A DNA stretch of 64,000 nucleotides from Bacillota bacterium (GCA_012727955.1 JAAYGB010000047.1:1-64000); one strand, 5' to 3'. Positions 34,332 through 43,824 are shown, counted from the first letter of the stretch. Notes: generated from the sequence alone by a model not told the origin. Numbers and translations: made by a program.

Positions 34332-35960
34332 GTGCAGTTCTTTCGCAGTCACGTTTTGGTCTGTGGAGGCGTCAATTGCTCGTTGCAGGGCTCGAGGACC
34401 ATCCGGGACCTGCTGGTCGATGCCATCGCTGAAGCGGGACTAAGCCAAGAGATCAAGGTGGTGGAGACGGGATGCTTTGGCCTTTGTGAACAGGGTCCGA
34501 TGATGGTCGTCTACCCCGAATCCGTCCACTATTGTCGGGTGCAGCCCAGCGATATTCCGGAAATCGTCGATGCCCATCTGAAGAAGGGCAGAGTAGTTTC
34601 CCGGCTCTTGTATCGGGGCACCGATCCCAGTCAAGAAGTGCAAACCCTGACAGAGACGGACTTCTACGGTAAACAACAACGGGTGGTGCTTCGCAACTGT
34701 GGCCTGATTGATCCGGAGTCCATCGATGAGTATATCGCCCGGGGTGGCTATGAAGTCTTAGGTAGAGTATTGACCTCGCTGACTCCCCAGCAAGTAATTA
34801 AGGAAGTGCAAGACTCGGGACTGCGGGGTCGAGGTGGGGCAGGATTTCCTACGGGACTGAAGTGGAGTTTCACCGCCCAGGCAGAGGCCCAGCAGAAATA
34901 CCTCATTTGCAACGCCGATGAAGGGGAGCCGGGAACCTTTAAGGACCGACTGATTCTTGAGGGTGATCCCCATTCCGTCATCGAGGGGATGATTATCGCC
35001 GGCTATGCCATCGGAGCTACCCAGGGATACATCTACTCCCGGGGTGAGTATGGTCTTTCCATTCAGCGTCTGAGAAAGGGTATCGAGCATGCGAGAAAGG
35101 TGGGACTCTTAGGGAGAAACATCTTCGACAGCGGCTTTGATTTTGATATTGAAGTTCGTATCGGCGCCGGTGCCTATGTTTGTGGTGAAGAAACGGCATT
35201 GATCAACTCCATGGAGGGCAAGCGGGGTGAACCCCGGTTCAAACCGCCCTATCCCACTACCGCAGGCCTGTGGGGCAAACCCACCTGCGTCAATAACGTT
35301 GAGACCTTGGCCAATATCGTGCCCATCATGGAAAGGGGAGCCCAATGGTATCGTTCCATCGGTACGGAGAAATGCCCCGGCACCAAGGTCTTTACCCTAA
35401 CGGGAAATATTGTCAATGAAGGCTTAATTGAGGTTCCCATGGGAATTACCCTGCGGGAGATTATCTATGACATCGGCGGTGGAATTCCCGATGGCCGGGA
35501 ATTCAAGGCGGCCCAGACCGGGGGCACCTCCGGCGGCTTTTTGTCCGCTGCCTTCTTGGACGTCCCCATGGATATTGAATCCGTGGCCGAAGCAGGATCG
35601 GCCCTGGGCTCGGGGGCATTGCTCATCATCGATGACACCCATTGTATCGTCGATGTGGTGCGAAGCTGTGCTCGCTTTTTCCGGCATGAATCCTGTGGAC
35701 AGTGTACTCCCTGTCGCGAGGGTACCCAACGTTTGCTGGAGTTTGTCGATGCCGTCGCCGAGGGCAGGGCAACGGGCGCGGATGTTCGCCTCTTCCGGCG
35801 ACTGGCCCAGACCATGGAGGACAGCAGCCTCTGTGCGCTGGGGCAGACAGCACCCTTCCCCATCCTGACAGCGATGCGCTTTTTCCCCGAGGACTTTGAG
35901 GCCCATATCGTCCACAAGAAGTGTCTGGCATCCGATGCCAAGACGGGCGCCACAGCATAG
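34332..35960 (+). CDS. hydB: Hydrogenase subunit HydB (NuoF-like, FMN/NADH/[4Fe-4S]) lacking the C-terminal ferredoxin domain
   Basis: The beta subunit (542 aa) oxidises or reduces NAD(H) through FMN. An N-terminal thioredoxin-like [2Fe-2S] domain (VCGGVNCSLQGSRT ... TGCFGLCEQGPM) is followed by the NuoF core (GRGGAGFPTGLKWSF for NADH/FMN; AGAYVCGEETALINSMEG), an SLBB segment, and the cluster motif ESCGQCTPCREGTQRLLE. HydB of bifurcating enzymes normally ends with two more [4Fe-4S] clusters (about 600-630 aa). Here the protein stops after HIVHKKCLASDAKTG with none. GTG 34332 with GGGGGAG upstream is the start; the frame is open from 34296. Confidence 0.92.
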   Translation: MQFFRSHVLVCGGVNCSLQGSRTIRDLLVDAIAEAGLSQEIKVVETGCFGLCEQGPMMVVYPESVHYCRVQPSDIPEIVDAHLKKGRVVSRLLYRGTDPSQEVQTLTETDFYGKQQRVVLRNCGLIDPESIDEYIARGGYEVLGRVLTSLTPQQVIKEVQDSGLRGRGGAGFPTGLKWSFTAQAEAQQKYLICNADEGEPGTFKDRLILEGDPHSVIEGMIIAGYAIGATQGYIYSRGEYGLSIQRLRKGIEHARKVGLLGRNIFDSGFDFDIEVRIGAGAYVCGEETALINSMEGKRGEPRFKPPYPTTAGLWGKPTCVNNVETLANIVPIMERGAQWYRSIGTEKCPGTKVFTLTGNIVNEGLIEVPMGITLREIIYDIGGGIPDGREFKAAQTGGTSGGFLSAAFLDVPMDIESVAEAGSALGSGALLIIDDTHCIVDVVRSCARFFRHESCGQCTPCREGTQRLLEFVDAVAEGRATGADVRLFRRLAQTMEDSSLCALGQTAPFPILTAMRFFPEDFEAHIVHKKCLASDAKTGATA

Positions 35961-35970
35961 AGAGGAGGGA

Positions 35971-37743
35971 ATGCCAGTGGCTGATATCACTGTAACTGTC
36001 GATGGCAAGAGGGTCTCAGTTCCCGTGGGAAGTACCGTCCTTGAGGCAGCTCAGGCTGCCGGGATTGATATCCCTACCCTGTGCCATCATCCCGATCAGC
36101 AGGTCAAGGCGGTGTGTCGGATCTGTGTAGTGGAGATAGAGGGGATCCGCAGTCTAGCGGCTGCCTGTGCCTTTCCCGCCAGTGACGGAATGATGGTGAG
36201 AACCAATACCCCTCGGGTGCGCACCGCCCGGCGAACAATCTTGGAATTGATGCTAGCCCATCACCCCCAGGATTGTCTCCAGTGCCATCGGAACCTAGAC
36301 TGCGAACTGCAGGATTTGGCCCACCGCTTGGGGGTTCGGGAAATTGCCTTCCCACCGGTGCTGCGGGGTCTTCCCAGCGATGACTCCAATCCAGCCATTG
36401 TCCGGGAACCGGACAAGTGTATTAACTGCCGCCGCTGCGTCGAGGCCTGTCACGAAACCCAGAGTGTGGGGATCCTAGAAGCGGTGAATCGGGGCTTTGA
36501 CACCTACGTTGCCTCAGCGGCAGGGCTGCCCTTAGAGGAACTGTCCTGTGTATACTGCGGGCAGTGTGTGGTGGCCTGCCCCACCGGTGCCCTCCATGAG
36601 CAGGATGATACCGCCAAGGTATGGGAGGCCTTGGCCGATCCTAACCTCCATGTGGTGGTTCAGACGGCACCGGCGATTCGAGCTTCCCTGGGTGAGGAGT
36701 TTGACCTGCCCGTGGGAACCCGGGTCACCAAGAAAGTGACCGCGGCTTTGCGGCGGTTAGGCTTTGACCGAGTTTTCGATACCGATTTCACCGCTGACTT
36801 GACCATTATCGAAGAAGGCAATGAGCTTCTAGAGCGGATTAGAAATCAGGGAGCTTTGCCGCTGTTGACTTCCTGTAGTCCGGGATGGATCAAGTTCATC
36901 GAAAGCTACTACCCCGAGCTCTTGGCCCATGTCTCCACCTGCAAATCACCCCAGCAGATGTTTGGCGCCCTGGCCAAGACCTACTACGCTGAAAAGAGTG
37001 GTATCGATCCCAAGGACATCTTCGTAGTCTCCATCATGCCCTGTACCGCCAAGAAGTTTGAGGCCAATCGTCCGGAGATGAGCGCCAGCGGCTATCCCGA
37101 CGTGGATGTGGTTTTGACCACCCGGGAGTTGGCCAGGATGCTGCGGGAAGCTGGGATAGACCTGGCAACGCTGCCCGATGAAGACTACGATGAACCCCTG
37201 GGTATTTCCACCGGAGCCGGGGCCATCTTTGGTGCTACCGGTGGGGTAATGGAGGCGGCACTGCGGACTGTCTACGAACTGGTAACGGGAACGGAATTAG
37301 AAGATCTGGAGTTTACTGCAGTGCGGGGTCTGGAGGGAATCAAAGAGGCCGCGGTAAAACTGCCGGTGGCCGAGGCTGCCATGGCCGGTGAGAATGGGCA
37401 AAGCACGGAGCTGGAGATTAAAGTGGCGGTAGCCCATGGCTTAGCCAATGCCAGAACCCTAATGGAGGCCATCGGCTCCGGCAAAGCCGATTATCACTTT
37501 GTGGAAATCATGTCCTGCCCCGGTGGATGCATCGGGGGCGGTGGACAGCCGATTCCCAGCAACTCAGAAATCAAAGAGAAACGAATTGCCGCCATCTATG
37601 AGGAAGACCGGGGATTGCCCCTGCGTAAGTCCCATGAAAACCCTGCGGTGAAGGCTCTTTATGCAGAGTTCTTAGGCAGCCCCTTGGGGGAGAAGTCCCA
37701 TCAGCTGCTCCACACTCACTACACACCCCGTCAGCGGACCTAG
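35971..37743 (+). CDS. hydA: [FeFe] hydrogenase catalytic subunit HydA (NADH/ferredoxin-linked type)
   Basis: The 590-aa catalytic subunit that evolves or takes up H2. The order is [2Fe-2S] (CHHPDQQVKAVCRIC), His-Cys3 cluster (HHPQDCLQCHRNLDC), two [4Fe-4S] (CINCRRCVEACHE, CVYCGQCVVACP), then the H-cluster domain. Loop L1 is TSCSPGW, L2 is IMPCTAKKFE and L3 is EIMSCPGGCIGGGGQP. The TSCSPGW form (Ser after Cys) and STCKSPQQ are, as I recall, frequent in multimeric HndD/HydA-type enzymes. ATG 35971 has AGAGGAGG 3-9 nt upstream; the frame is open earlier. It is last in the operon, with a terminator 19 nt later. With PorGDAB and HydBC it is expected to dispose of electrons from fermentation. Confidence 0.95.
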   Translation: MPVADITVTVDGKRVSVPVGSTVLEAAQAAGIDIPTLCHHPDQQVKAVCRICVVEIEGIRSLAAACAFPASDGMMVRTNTPRVRTARRTILELMLAHHPQDCLQCHRNLDCELQDLAHRLGVREIAFPPVLRGLPSDDSNPAIVREPDKCINCRRCVEACHETQSVGILEAVNRGFDTYVASAAGLPLEELSCVYCGQCVVACPTGALHEQDDTAKVWEALADPNLHVVVQTAPAIRASLGEEFDLPVGTRVTKKVTAALRRLGFDRVFDTDFTADLTIIEEGNELLERIRNQGALPLLTSCSPGWIKFIESYYPELLAHVSTCKSPQQMFGALAKTYYAEKSGIDPKDIFVVSIMPCTAKKFEANRPEMSASGYPDVDVVLTTRELARMLREAGIDLATLPDEDYDEPLGISTGAGAIFGATGGVMEAALRTVYELVTGTELEDLEFTAVRGLEGIKEAAVKLPVAEAAMAGENGQSTELEIKVAVAHGLANARTLMEAIGSGKADYHFVEIMSCPGGCIGGGGQPIPSNSEIKEKRIAAIYEEDRGLPLRKSHENPAVKALYAEFLGSPLGEKSHQLLHTHYTPRQRT

Positions 37744-37761
37744 GGTGCACAATAATATAGA

Positions 37762-37806
37762 AGAAGGCCGGTCGAAGCAGAGAATTTGGCCGGTCTTCTC
37801 CTTTTT
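37762..37806 (+). terminator. Terminator of the hydrogenase operon
   Basis: AGAAGGCCGGTC (37762-37773) pairs with GGCCGGTCTTCT (37788-37799) allowing two G-U pairs, and CCTTTTTAG follows. Confidence 0.8.
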
Positions 37807-37883
37807 AGAAAAAAGTTATGGATCTGGGACAATTGAGGCACCCTACCCATGTAACTAAATTTCCTGCAAGAGGTGAAAATGTG

Positions 37884-38405
37884 ATGGATCGACAGCAACT
37901 AATTAACCAAGCCACCCAGCTGATGACTCGGATGGAGCAAAGTGAAACCCGCAACGCGCAGATGCTCCAACAGCTGGCCCAGACAGAAAATCGCAATGCC
38001 CAGATGATTCAGCAACTCCATCAAGCGGAGCTTCGGGCTGCGGAGGAGTTGCGGCAACTTCGGCAGATGATCACTCAGCTGGCAGGCCAGACTCAAGGGA
38101 TGACGCAGAGTTTCACCCCTACCTATGGCGGTAGTTCCGGAGGGGCCTTCGGATACTCTGGACAGACCAATTTCGGCCAAACCAACTACGGCGGGCACTT
38201 TGGTTCGGGACAAACTAGCTACATGGGTCAATCCCAGGGTGTGGGAGGGCAGAGTAGCTATTCGGGGCAAGGGGGATTTACTCCCCAGTACAATCAGTCT
38301 AATTACTTCACTCCAGGTGGATTCACCAATCAAAGCAGTGGGGACACCAACCTGGGTGGGACGACGATGGGGTCTCAAATGCCACCGGTTACCTTTAACC
38401 AATAG
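37884..38405 (+). CDS. Unrecognised coiled-coil protein with low-complexity G/S/Q/Y tail
   Basis: I do not recognise a family. The 173-aa product has no Cys, no signal peptide and no membrane segment. Residues ~10-65 form a Q-rich coiled coil with three 14-residue repeats (ETRNAQMLQQLAQT, ENRNAQMIQQLHQA, ELRAAEELRQLRQM). Residues ~75-170 are low-complexity, rich in Gly, Ser, Gln, Tyr, Thr and Asn with YSGQ/FGQTNYGG/YMGQSQ units, similar in composition to prion-like or phase-separating tails and to some spore-coat proteins. ATG 37884 is preceded by AGAGGTG (37870-37876). It lies just after the hydrogenase terminator, apparently its own unit. Whether it is cytoplasmic, coat or surface cannot be told. 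Confidence 0.75.
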   Translation: MDRQQLINQATQLMTRMEQSETRNAQMLQQLAQTENRNAQMIQQLHQAELRAAEELRQLRQMITQLAGQTQGMTQSFTPTYGGSSGGAFGYSGQTNFGQTNYGGHFGSGQTSYMGQSQGVGGQSSYSGQGGFTPQYNQSNYFTPGGFTNQSSGDTNLGGTTMGSQMPPVTFNQ

Positions 38406-38469
38406 TCAGGCGAGTCCAACTTCCTAAAGGGGAAGAACCCGTGAGATGCGAGGAATCGGCGTTTCCGGC

Positions 38470-38498
38470 TTGTGAAAAGGTTCTATAAATGATATATT
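38470..38498 (+). promoter_or_regulatory. Promoter of the small zinc-binding protein gene
   Basis: TTGTGA (38470-38475), 17-bp spacer, TATATT (38493-38498). It is followed by a ~115-nt leader before ATG 38615. Confidence 0.6.
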
Positions 38499-38614
38499 AG
38501 TTATAGTGAATAGTGCCTTTGGTCACAAAAGTACACTGGTTCCTCGCTATCAAATTCCTTTAATATATATGGAGTTTTCCAAAGATCAACACAATTTAGG
38601 AAGAAGGACTAGCT

Positions 38615-38809
38615 ATGACCAGAACAAACGAAAGACAATACGTCGGTGATCTCCGCAATATGACAGTGCACAAGTGCGGAACCGGAGCTGGGTGCCAGAA
38701 CCACGACATTCCAGCAGCCTACACGGCGTATTTCTGGCCGGATACTCTGGATCAGGCCCTCGATGAAGGGTTTCAATCCTGTCGGCTGTGTATCGATCGA
38801 GTGAAGTAG
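38615..38809 (+). CDS. Small Ada-like zinc-binding protein
   Basis: A 64-aa protein with a pattern (YVGDLRNMTVHKCG ... AYFWPDTLDQALDEGFQSCRLCI) that resembles the Ada-type metal-binding module found at the ends of nucleases: a Cys/His segment, a hydrophobic strand, an A[LI]xxG[FY] segment and a final CxxC. A zinc ion would be held by His/Cys ~20-27 and the C-terminal CRLC. The function is unknown. The ATG has AGGAAGAAGGA upstream and its own promoter and terminator, so it is a free-standing gene. Confidence 0.65.
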   Translation: MTRTNERQYVGDLRNMTVHKCGTGAGCQNHDIPAAYTAYFWPDTLDQALDEGFQSCRLCIDRVK

Positions 38810-38855
38810 TTTGCGATCTGATGCTAAGGTGTAAAAACCACAGTAGGTTCCTTTG

Positions 38856-38887
38856 AAAATCCTCTCCCGGGCGGGGGAGGATTTTTT
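38856..38887 (+). terminator. Terminator of the small zinc-binding protein gene
   Basis: AAAATCCTCTCCC (38856-38868) pairs with GGGGGAGGATTTT (38873-38885), and TT follows. Confidence 0.85.
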
Positions 38888-39045
38888 CTGTGTGGAATTT
38901 ACCGTCAATTGGGAGGAGTTTGGCAATTGTCCAGGAACCGTCTGCTCAGAACCAACTACGTGGATAGGTTTTGTTGTGTTCTAGGTGTTAAGGCATTGTG
39001 GCACAACCTTCACCTTCGCTAATCCTTCTAAGGAGAGTGGGAAGA

Positions 39046-40506
39046 ATGAGGATCCTGTTTCTTGATCTGGATACCCTGCGTCCCGATCACTTAGGGTGTT
39101 ACGGGTACCATCGCAACACATCGCCTAACATTGACCGGATTGCCGCTGAGGGAACAAGGTTTACTAACTATTTTTGCTCCGACGCGCCCTGTTTGCCTTC
39201 CCGGGCCGCCTTGATGACCGGCAGACATGGTATCCATACTGGAGTTGTGGGGCATGGTGGTACCACAGCTGACATGCGGATAGAGGGAGAATCCCGAGAC
39301 TTCAGAGATCGAATGTCCTTTGAAAATCTCCCTGCGGTTCTTCGGAGGGCTGGCTTTCGGACGGTTTCTATCAGTCCCTTTGCGGAGCGGCACGCCGCCT
39401 GGTGGTTTTATGCCGGCTTCAACGAAATGTACAATCCCGGCAAGGGCGGGATGGAGTCTGCTGAAGAGGTTACCCCTACAGTGATGAAGTGGTTACAGGA
39501 TAACGCCAAGGAAGACAATTGGTTCTTGCACATCAACTACTGGGATGCCCATACACCCTATCGGGCACCAGAAGACTTCGGAAACCCCTTTGCCGACGAG
39601 CCCTTACCGGAGTGGTTAACGGAAGAGGTTCTGCAGGCACACCTGAAAATGGTTGGACCCCATAAGCCCCTAGAGATCGCAATGTACGACGACAGGGAGG
39701 ACCCAAAGTATCCCCGTCATCCCGGCAAAATCACTGACATGGACGGCTTAAGGAAGATGATCGACGGCTATGACTGTGGGATCCGATACTTAGATACCCA
39801 CGTCGGTCGCATTCTAGATTTTCTCGAAGAACAAGGCGTCCTTGAGGATACCGCGATTATCGTCACTTCCGATCATGGCGAGAACATGGGGGAACTGGGA
39901 ATCTACGGAGAGCATGCCACCGCCGATGCCGCCACCTGTCGCATCCCGATGATCATTAAGTGGCCTGGAGCCCAACGGGGACACGTGGACACCGACTACC
40001 ACTACAATTTAGATCTGCTTCCCACCCTATGCGACATTTTTGATATTCCCCCCAGCGATTGCTATGACGGCCAGTCCTATGCACCGGCCTTTATGTCCGG
40101 TAAAAGTTGTGGGCGCTCGGAGCTGATCCTCAGTCAGTGCGCCCATGTCTGTCAACGCAGTGTGTTGTTTGACTCCTGGCTGTATATCCGCACCTATCAT
40201 GATGGCTATCATCTCTTTCCCAAGGAAATGCTCTTTAATCTAGCTACCGATCCCCACCAGCAGGAAAATCTAGCGGCCAAACACCCAGAGATCTGTAATG
40301 AAGCGGTTCGGCTCCTTTACGCATGGCATGATCAGATGATGGCCTCGATGCCGGGACAAGAGGATCCTCTGTGGACGGTGATGAGGGAAGGCGGTCCTTA
40401 CCATGCCAGGGGCCAACTAAAGGGATATATCGAGCATCTGAAAAGGACAGGAAGGGAATGGGCAATTCCTGAGCTGGCCGAGCGACATCCCGATGAATTG
40501 AAGTAA
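39046..40506 (+). CDS. Sulfatase (formylglycine-dependent)
   Basis: A 486-aa sulfatase of the heparan-N-sulfatase/arylsulfatase superfamily. The active-site motif CLPSRAALMTG carries Cys49, which needs conversion to formylglycine. Metal ligands include DLDTLRPDHLG at the N terminus and SDHGENMGE (about 280). There is no signal peptide, so it is probably cytoplasmic, acting on imported sulfated sugars (inference). The frame is open from 38998, but AAGGAGAGTGGGAAGA precedes ATG 39046. The modifying enzyme was not seen in the window. Confidence 0.87.
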   Translation: MRILFLDLDTLRPDHLGCYGYHRNTSPNIDRIAAEGTRFTNYFCSDAPCLPSRAALMTGRHGIHTGVVGHGGTTADMRIEGESRDFRDRMSFENLPAVLRRAGFRTVSISPFAERHAAWWFYAGFNEMYNPGKGGMESAEEVTPTVMKWLQDNAKEDNWFLHINYWDAHTPYRAPEDFGNPFADEPLPEWLTEEVLQAHLKMVGPHKPLEIAMYDDREDPKYPRHPGKITDMDGLRKMIDGYDCGIRYLDTHVGRILDFLEEQGVLEDTAIIVTSDHGENMGELGIYGEHATADAATCRIPMIIKWPGAQRGHVDTDYHYNLDLLPTLCDIFDIPPSDCYDGQSYAPAFMSGKSCGRSELILSQCAHVCQRSVLFDSWLYIRTYHDGYHLFPKEMLFNLATDPHQQENLAAKHPEICNEAVRLLYAWHDQMMASMPGQEDPLWTVMREGGPYHARGQLKGYIEHLKRTGREWAIPELAERHPDELK

Positions 40507-40629
40507 CTCTGCCCTTGATGAGCAAGGAGTCATTCCTCAAAGGGAGCATCGCCAAAGTTAAAGGATGAGGAAAGGATGAGGGCGGACACAGGCCCAGGAT
40601 AGGTGTCAACGCCATAGCAAGTTATTGTT

Positions 40630-40660
40630 AAATCCTCGCCTCTAGGGGTGAGGATTTTGT
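40630..40660 (+). terminator. Terminator after the sulfatase gene
   Basis: AAATCCTCGCC (40630-40640) pairs with GGTGAGGATTT (40647-40657), and TG/T-rich sequence follows. Confidence 0.6.
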
Positions 40661-40754
40661 CCCTTAAGAGGAATATTGTCACCGCTATGTAACTTAACAG
40701 TGAAATAGTACGGTGGTCTGGTGTAAACATTTTACTTATAAGGGGGTTTTGACC

Positions 40755-43700
40755 TTGGACAAGGAGAAATGGACCCATCCCGGAGCTTCCTATCGACCGC
40801 TACCCTTCTGGGCGTGGAATGATCGGCTGGACCCAGAGCGGGTGCGGGAGCAGGTGCGCCATATGCATCGCATTGGGCTCGGTGGGTTCTTTATGCACTC
40901 TCGGCAGGGACTGGATACGGCATACCTGTCAGAGGAATGGATGGCTGCTGTGGAAGCTGCGGTGGATGAAGCGGAGAAGCTGGGGATGGATGCCTGGTTA
41001 TATGACGAGGACCGGTATCCCAGTGGCACCGCCGGTGGTCTGGCCTTAGAGCCCAATCCCGTGGAATTTGGTGCCAAGCATTTGCTGTGCCTGGAAAGTG
41101 AAGATATTCCGGCGGTTCCGGGGACGGTGGTGGCTCGCTTTGCCGTAAGTCAAGATGAGCAGGGTAAATTCACCGCGCGCCGGCTGTGTCCTACGGAAGA
41201 GTTGCAGGAGGGCGAGCGGTGTCTGACCTTCTATTGGACCCTTACTGCTCCCTCGGGATGGTATAACGGGTTTACCTATCTAGATACCTTGAATCCCGAC
41301 GCGGTCCAGTCCTTTATCAAGCAGGGGCTGGAGCCTTATAAAGAACGTTTTGCCGACCAGTTCGGCGGCCGAATTCCCGGAGTCTTTACCGATGAGCCGC
41401 AAATGTTTAGTCAGCGGCTAGGTCCCGACACTTCCACTTGGCCTTGGACTAAGGCCTTTCCCGTAGAGTTTCGCAATCGGCGGGGATACGATCTATTGGA
41501 GAAGCTAGTTGCCCTAGTCATCGATACCGAGGACGCCCGCCAGGTCCGATACGATTTTTGGAAAACGGCTACGGAGCTGTTCCTGGCAACCTGGTGTGAG
41601 CCCATCGCTCGCTGGTGCCGGGAGAACAACTTACAGTGGACGGGACATTACTGGGAGCATGAATTCCCCTACTTCCATAAGGCTGGATCCTTCATGGCGC
41701 CCTTGATGTACCTCGATGTGCCGGGGGTAGATTTACTTGGCAGCCGTCAGTACTGCGGAAAGCTGCCGGGCAACGAGATCCAGCATCAGATGGGTAATGT
41801 ACAGATGATTAAGTTAGCCTCCAGTGTCGCCCATCAGATGGGTAAGCCACGGGTGTTATCGGAGACCTATGGCGGTGCGATGTCTGACATGAACTTCTTG
41901 GACCACAAGATCATGGCTGACTGGCAAATGGCCCTGGGAGTCAACTTGATTAACCCCCACCTGTATCATTATTCTATCCGAGGTTTGCGCAAACGGGATT
42001 ATCCACCCTCCTGGGGAGAGCATCAGCCCTGGTCGGCTGAATACAAGCCCTTGGCGGACTATCTCGCCCGGGTGTGTCAGGTTTTGTCAGAGGGTGACTT
42101 CGTCGCCAACATCGCCGTCCTGTATCCCACCACGGTGTTCTGGGTAGAGGGCTTTGGCCAACAGGACATCGCCCGCAGCTTTGAAGATCTGTGTAAGGAT
42201 TTGACGGAAGCCAACTGGGACTACGACCTAGCCGATGAGACGATGATGGAAACTCTGGGTGCTGCAGCCGATGGCCAGCTGCAAATCGGTCAGGCAAGTT
42301 ACAAGTGCGTAGTGATTCCCTCCCAGATGGTATTGGCTTCCACCACCATTGCTCTACTTAATCAGTATGTCGAGACGGGAGGCACCCTCTTGATTCTGGG
42401 GTCAGCCCCCGAGGCCGTCAATCCTGAGGATGGACCGGTTCTGGAAAACATTATCGCCAAGTCTCTTAGGGCCAAGGATTGGCCGGAGTTAGAGGAGCTT
42501 TTGTTGGCCAATACCCACCGGCCGGTAACGGTTCAGCAGGTTGAATCCTCCAATGGAGACGGTCCCCAGGCGAGGATTTATTCCCAGGTGCGCTGGATAG
42601 ATGATCGCTTGGTGGTCTTCTTAACCAATGTCGGTGAGAAGGATTGCCAGAAAGCCCACGTGATCATTGATCACAAGGGTCCGGCGGTAGCCTTGGACCT
42701 ACACCGAGGGTGCTTCTGCCCAGTGGATCGGGTTGTCACTGAGCAGGGTACGGAACTAGACCTGAGATTCCTCCAGGGTGACTCCTACCTTCTGATCTTT
42801 GGTGACGGGGTGGAGGAGCTGCTCGATGGAGGTGCCCAGCCCATCAATCGGTATCCGGTGCTGGATTCCCGACCGGAGGTGCTGGGACCCTGGAGGATCA
42901 AGCCCTTAGACGTCAATCCCCTGGTGCTCGATTACTGTCAGTACCGGATTGGGCAGGGCCAATGGAGCGAAGCTATTCCCGTATGGGACGCCTATTGCCG
43001 AATTCGGACTCACTATGGCCTGGACACTTCGCTGCATAATCGCGATGTACAGCCTTGGCGGATTCGCCAAGCCCGCCGCTTGATTACCGCAGACGATCCC
43101 ATTCAGGTGCGGTTCTTCTTTGAAGTAAAGGATCTCGCGGCTAATCAGGCACCAGTTAAACTGGTGGTGGAGTCCGCGGAACGGTATGCCATCTCGGTCA
43201 ACGGTCACTCCGCCAGTGATATCGACGGCACTTGGCTCGATGCCGCCTTTAGTACCGTAGATATCACCGCGAACCTCATCGAAGGAGTCAATACCGTTGT
43301 TCTCACCACTACCTTTGCTGAGGACTGGGAGCTGGAAAACAGCTACCTCATCGGAGGCTTCGCCGTGGAGCAAAGGGCCATAGGCACTCCGAATGTCGCG
43401 GACTTCTCCAATAGAGCCCTACAGCTAGGGGACTGGGTCAGTCAAGGATATCCCTTCTACGCCGGTAGAATGGAGTATACCAATACCTTGGGCTGGCGAG
43501 GGGACTCTTCGGTGTTTATCCAGCTGGCAGGGGTACAAACCAACTGCGTCGCGGTCTATGTCAACGGTACTCGGGTCGGTCAGATTGCCTATCCGCCCTA
43601 CCAGTTGGAGATCACCCCCTGGTTGGAGACGGGGGAAAATCAGATCCGGCTGGTGGCCGTCAACAGCCTGCGAAACTTGACGGATCCCCTGCACTTTGTC

Positions 43701-43814
43701 GAGATGAAGTTCATCGCCGGACCGGAGACCTTCTCCGATCGGAACAACTGGCAGGACACATATAACCTGGTGCCCCAGGGACTAGGGGAAATCCAGATCA
43801 TTTTCGCTGACTAA
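40755..43814 (+). CDS. Large glycoside hydrolase, GH106-like (possible alpha-L-rhamnosidase)
   Basis: A 1019-aa enzyme without a signal peptide. The N-terminal part (RPLPFWAWNDRLDPERVREQ, HRIGLGGFFMHSRQGLD, WLYDEDRYPSGTAGG) belongs to a large family often annotated as GH106-related. A catalytic-type TIM-barrel spans ~20-420, a middle domain of amidotransferase-like fold ~430-620, and beta-sandwich/carbohydrate-binding domains fill the C-terminal third. Rhamnosidase activity is not certain from sequence. The start is TTG 40755 with AAGGGGG at 40739-40745; the frame opens at 40713. It lies in the carbohydrate cluster beside the GH127 pair. Confidence 0.65.
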   Translation: MDKEKWTHPGASYRPLPFWAWNDRLDPERVREQVRHMHRIGLGGFFMHSRQGLDTAYLSEEWMAAVEAAVDEAEKLGMDAWLYDEDRYPSGTAGGLALEPNPVEFGAKHLLCLESEDIPAVPGTVVARFAVSQDEQGKFTARRLCPTEELQEGERCLTFYWTLTAPSGWYNGFTYLDTLNPDAVQSFIKQGLEPYKERFADQFGGRIPGVFTDEPQMFSQRLGPDTSTWPWTKAFPVEFRNRRGYDLLEKLVALVIDTEDARQVRYDFWKTATELFLATWCEPIARWCRENNLQWTGHYWEHEFPYFHKAGSFMAPLMYLDVPGVDLLGSRQYCGKLPGNEIQHQMGNVQMIKLASSVAHQMGKPRVLSETYGGAMSDMNFLDHKIMADWQMALGVNLINPHLYHYSIRGLRKRDYPPSWGEHQPWSAEYKPLADYLARVCQVLSEGDFVANIAVLYPTTVFWVEGFGQQDIARSFEDLCKDLTEANWDYDLADETMMETLGAAADGQLQIGQASYKCVVIPSQMVLASTTIALLNQYVETGGTLLILGSAPEAVNPEDGPVLENIIAKSLRAKDWPELEELLLANTHRPVTVQQVESSNGDGPQARIYSQVRWIDDRLVVFLTNVGEKDCQKAHVIIDHKGPAVALDLHRGCFCPVDRVVTEQGTELDLRFLQGDSYLLIFGDGVEELLDGGAQPINRYPVLDSRPEVLGPWRIKPLDVNPLVLDYCQYRIGQGQWSEAIPVWDAYCRIRTHYGLDTSLHNRDVQPWRIRQARRLITADDPIQVRFFFEVKDLAANQAPVKLVVESAERYAISVNGHSASDIDGTWLDAAFSTVDITANLIEGVNTVVLTTTFAEDWELENSYLIGGFAVEQRAIGTPNVADFSNRALQLGDWVSQGYPFYAGRMEYTNTLGWRGDSSVFIQLAGVQTNCVAVYVNGTRVGQIAYPPYQLEITPWLETGENQIRLVAVNSLRNLTDPLHFVEMKFIAGPETFSDRNNWQDTYNLVPQGLGEIQIIFAD

Positions 43815-43824
43815 AAGCTTTGGG

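Noticed and set aside
35896-35970. Upstream in-frame extension of hydA
   Set aside because: It overlaps hydB and lacks a ribosome site; AGAGGAGG directly before ATG 35971 and the family N terminus fix the start.
36880-36900. Ser in the TSCSPGW loop of HydA as proof of an inactive hydrogenase
   Set aside because: As I recall, TSCSPGW together with STCKSPQQ is common in multimeric HndD/HydA-type enzymes, so it is likely lineage-typical.
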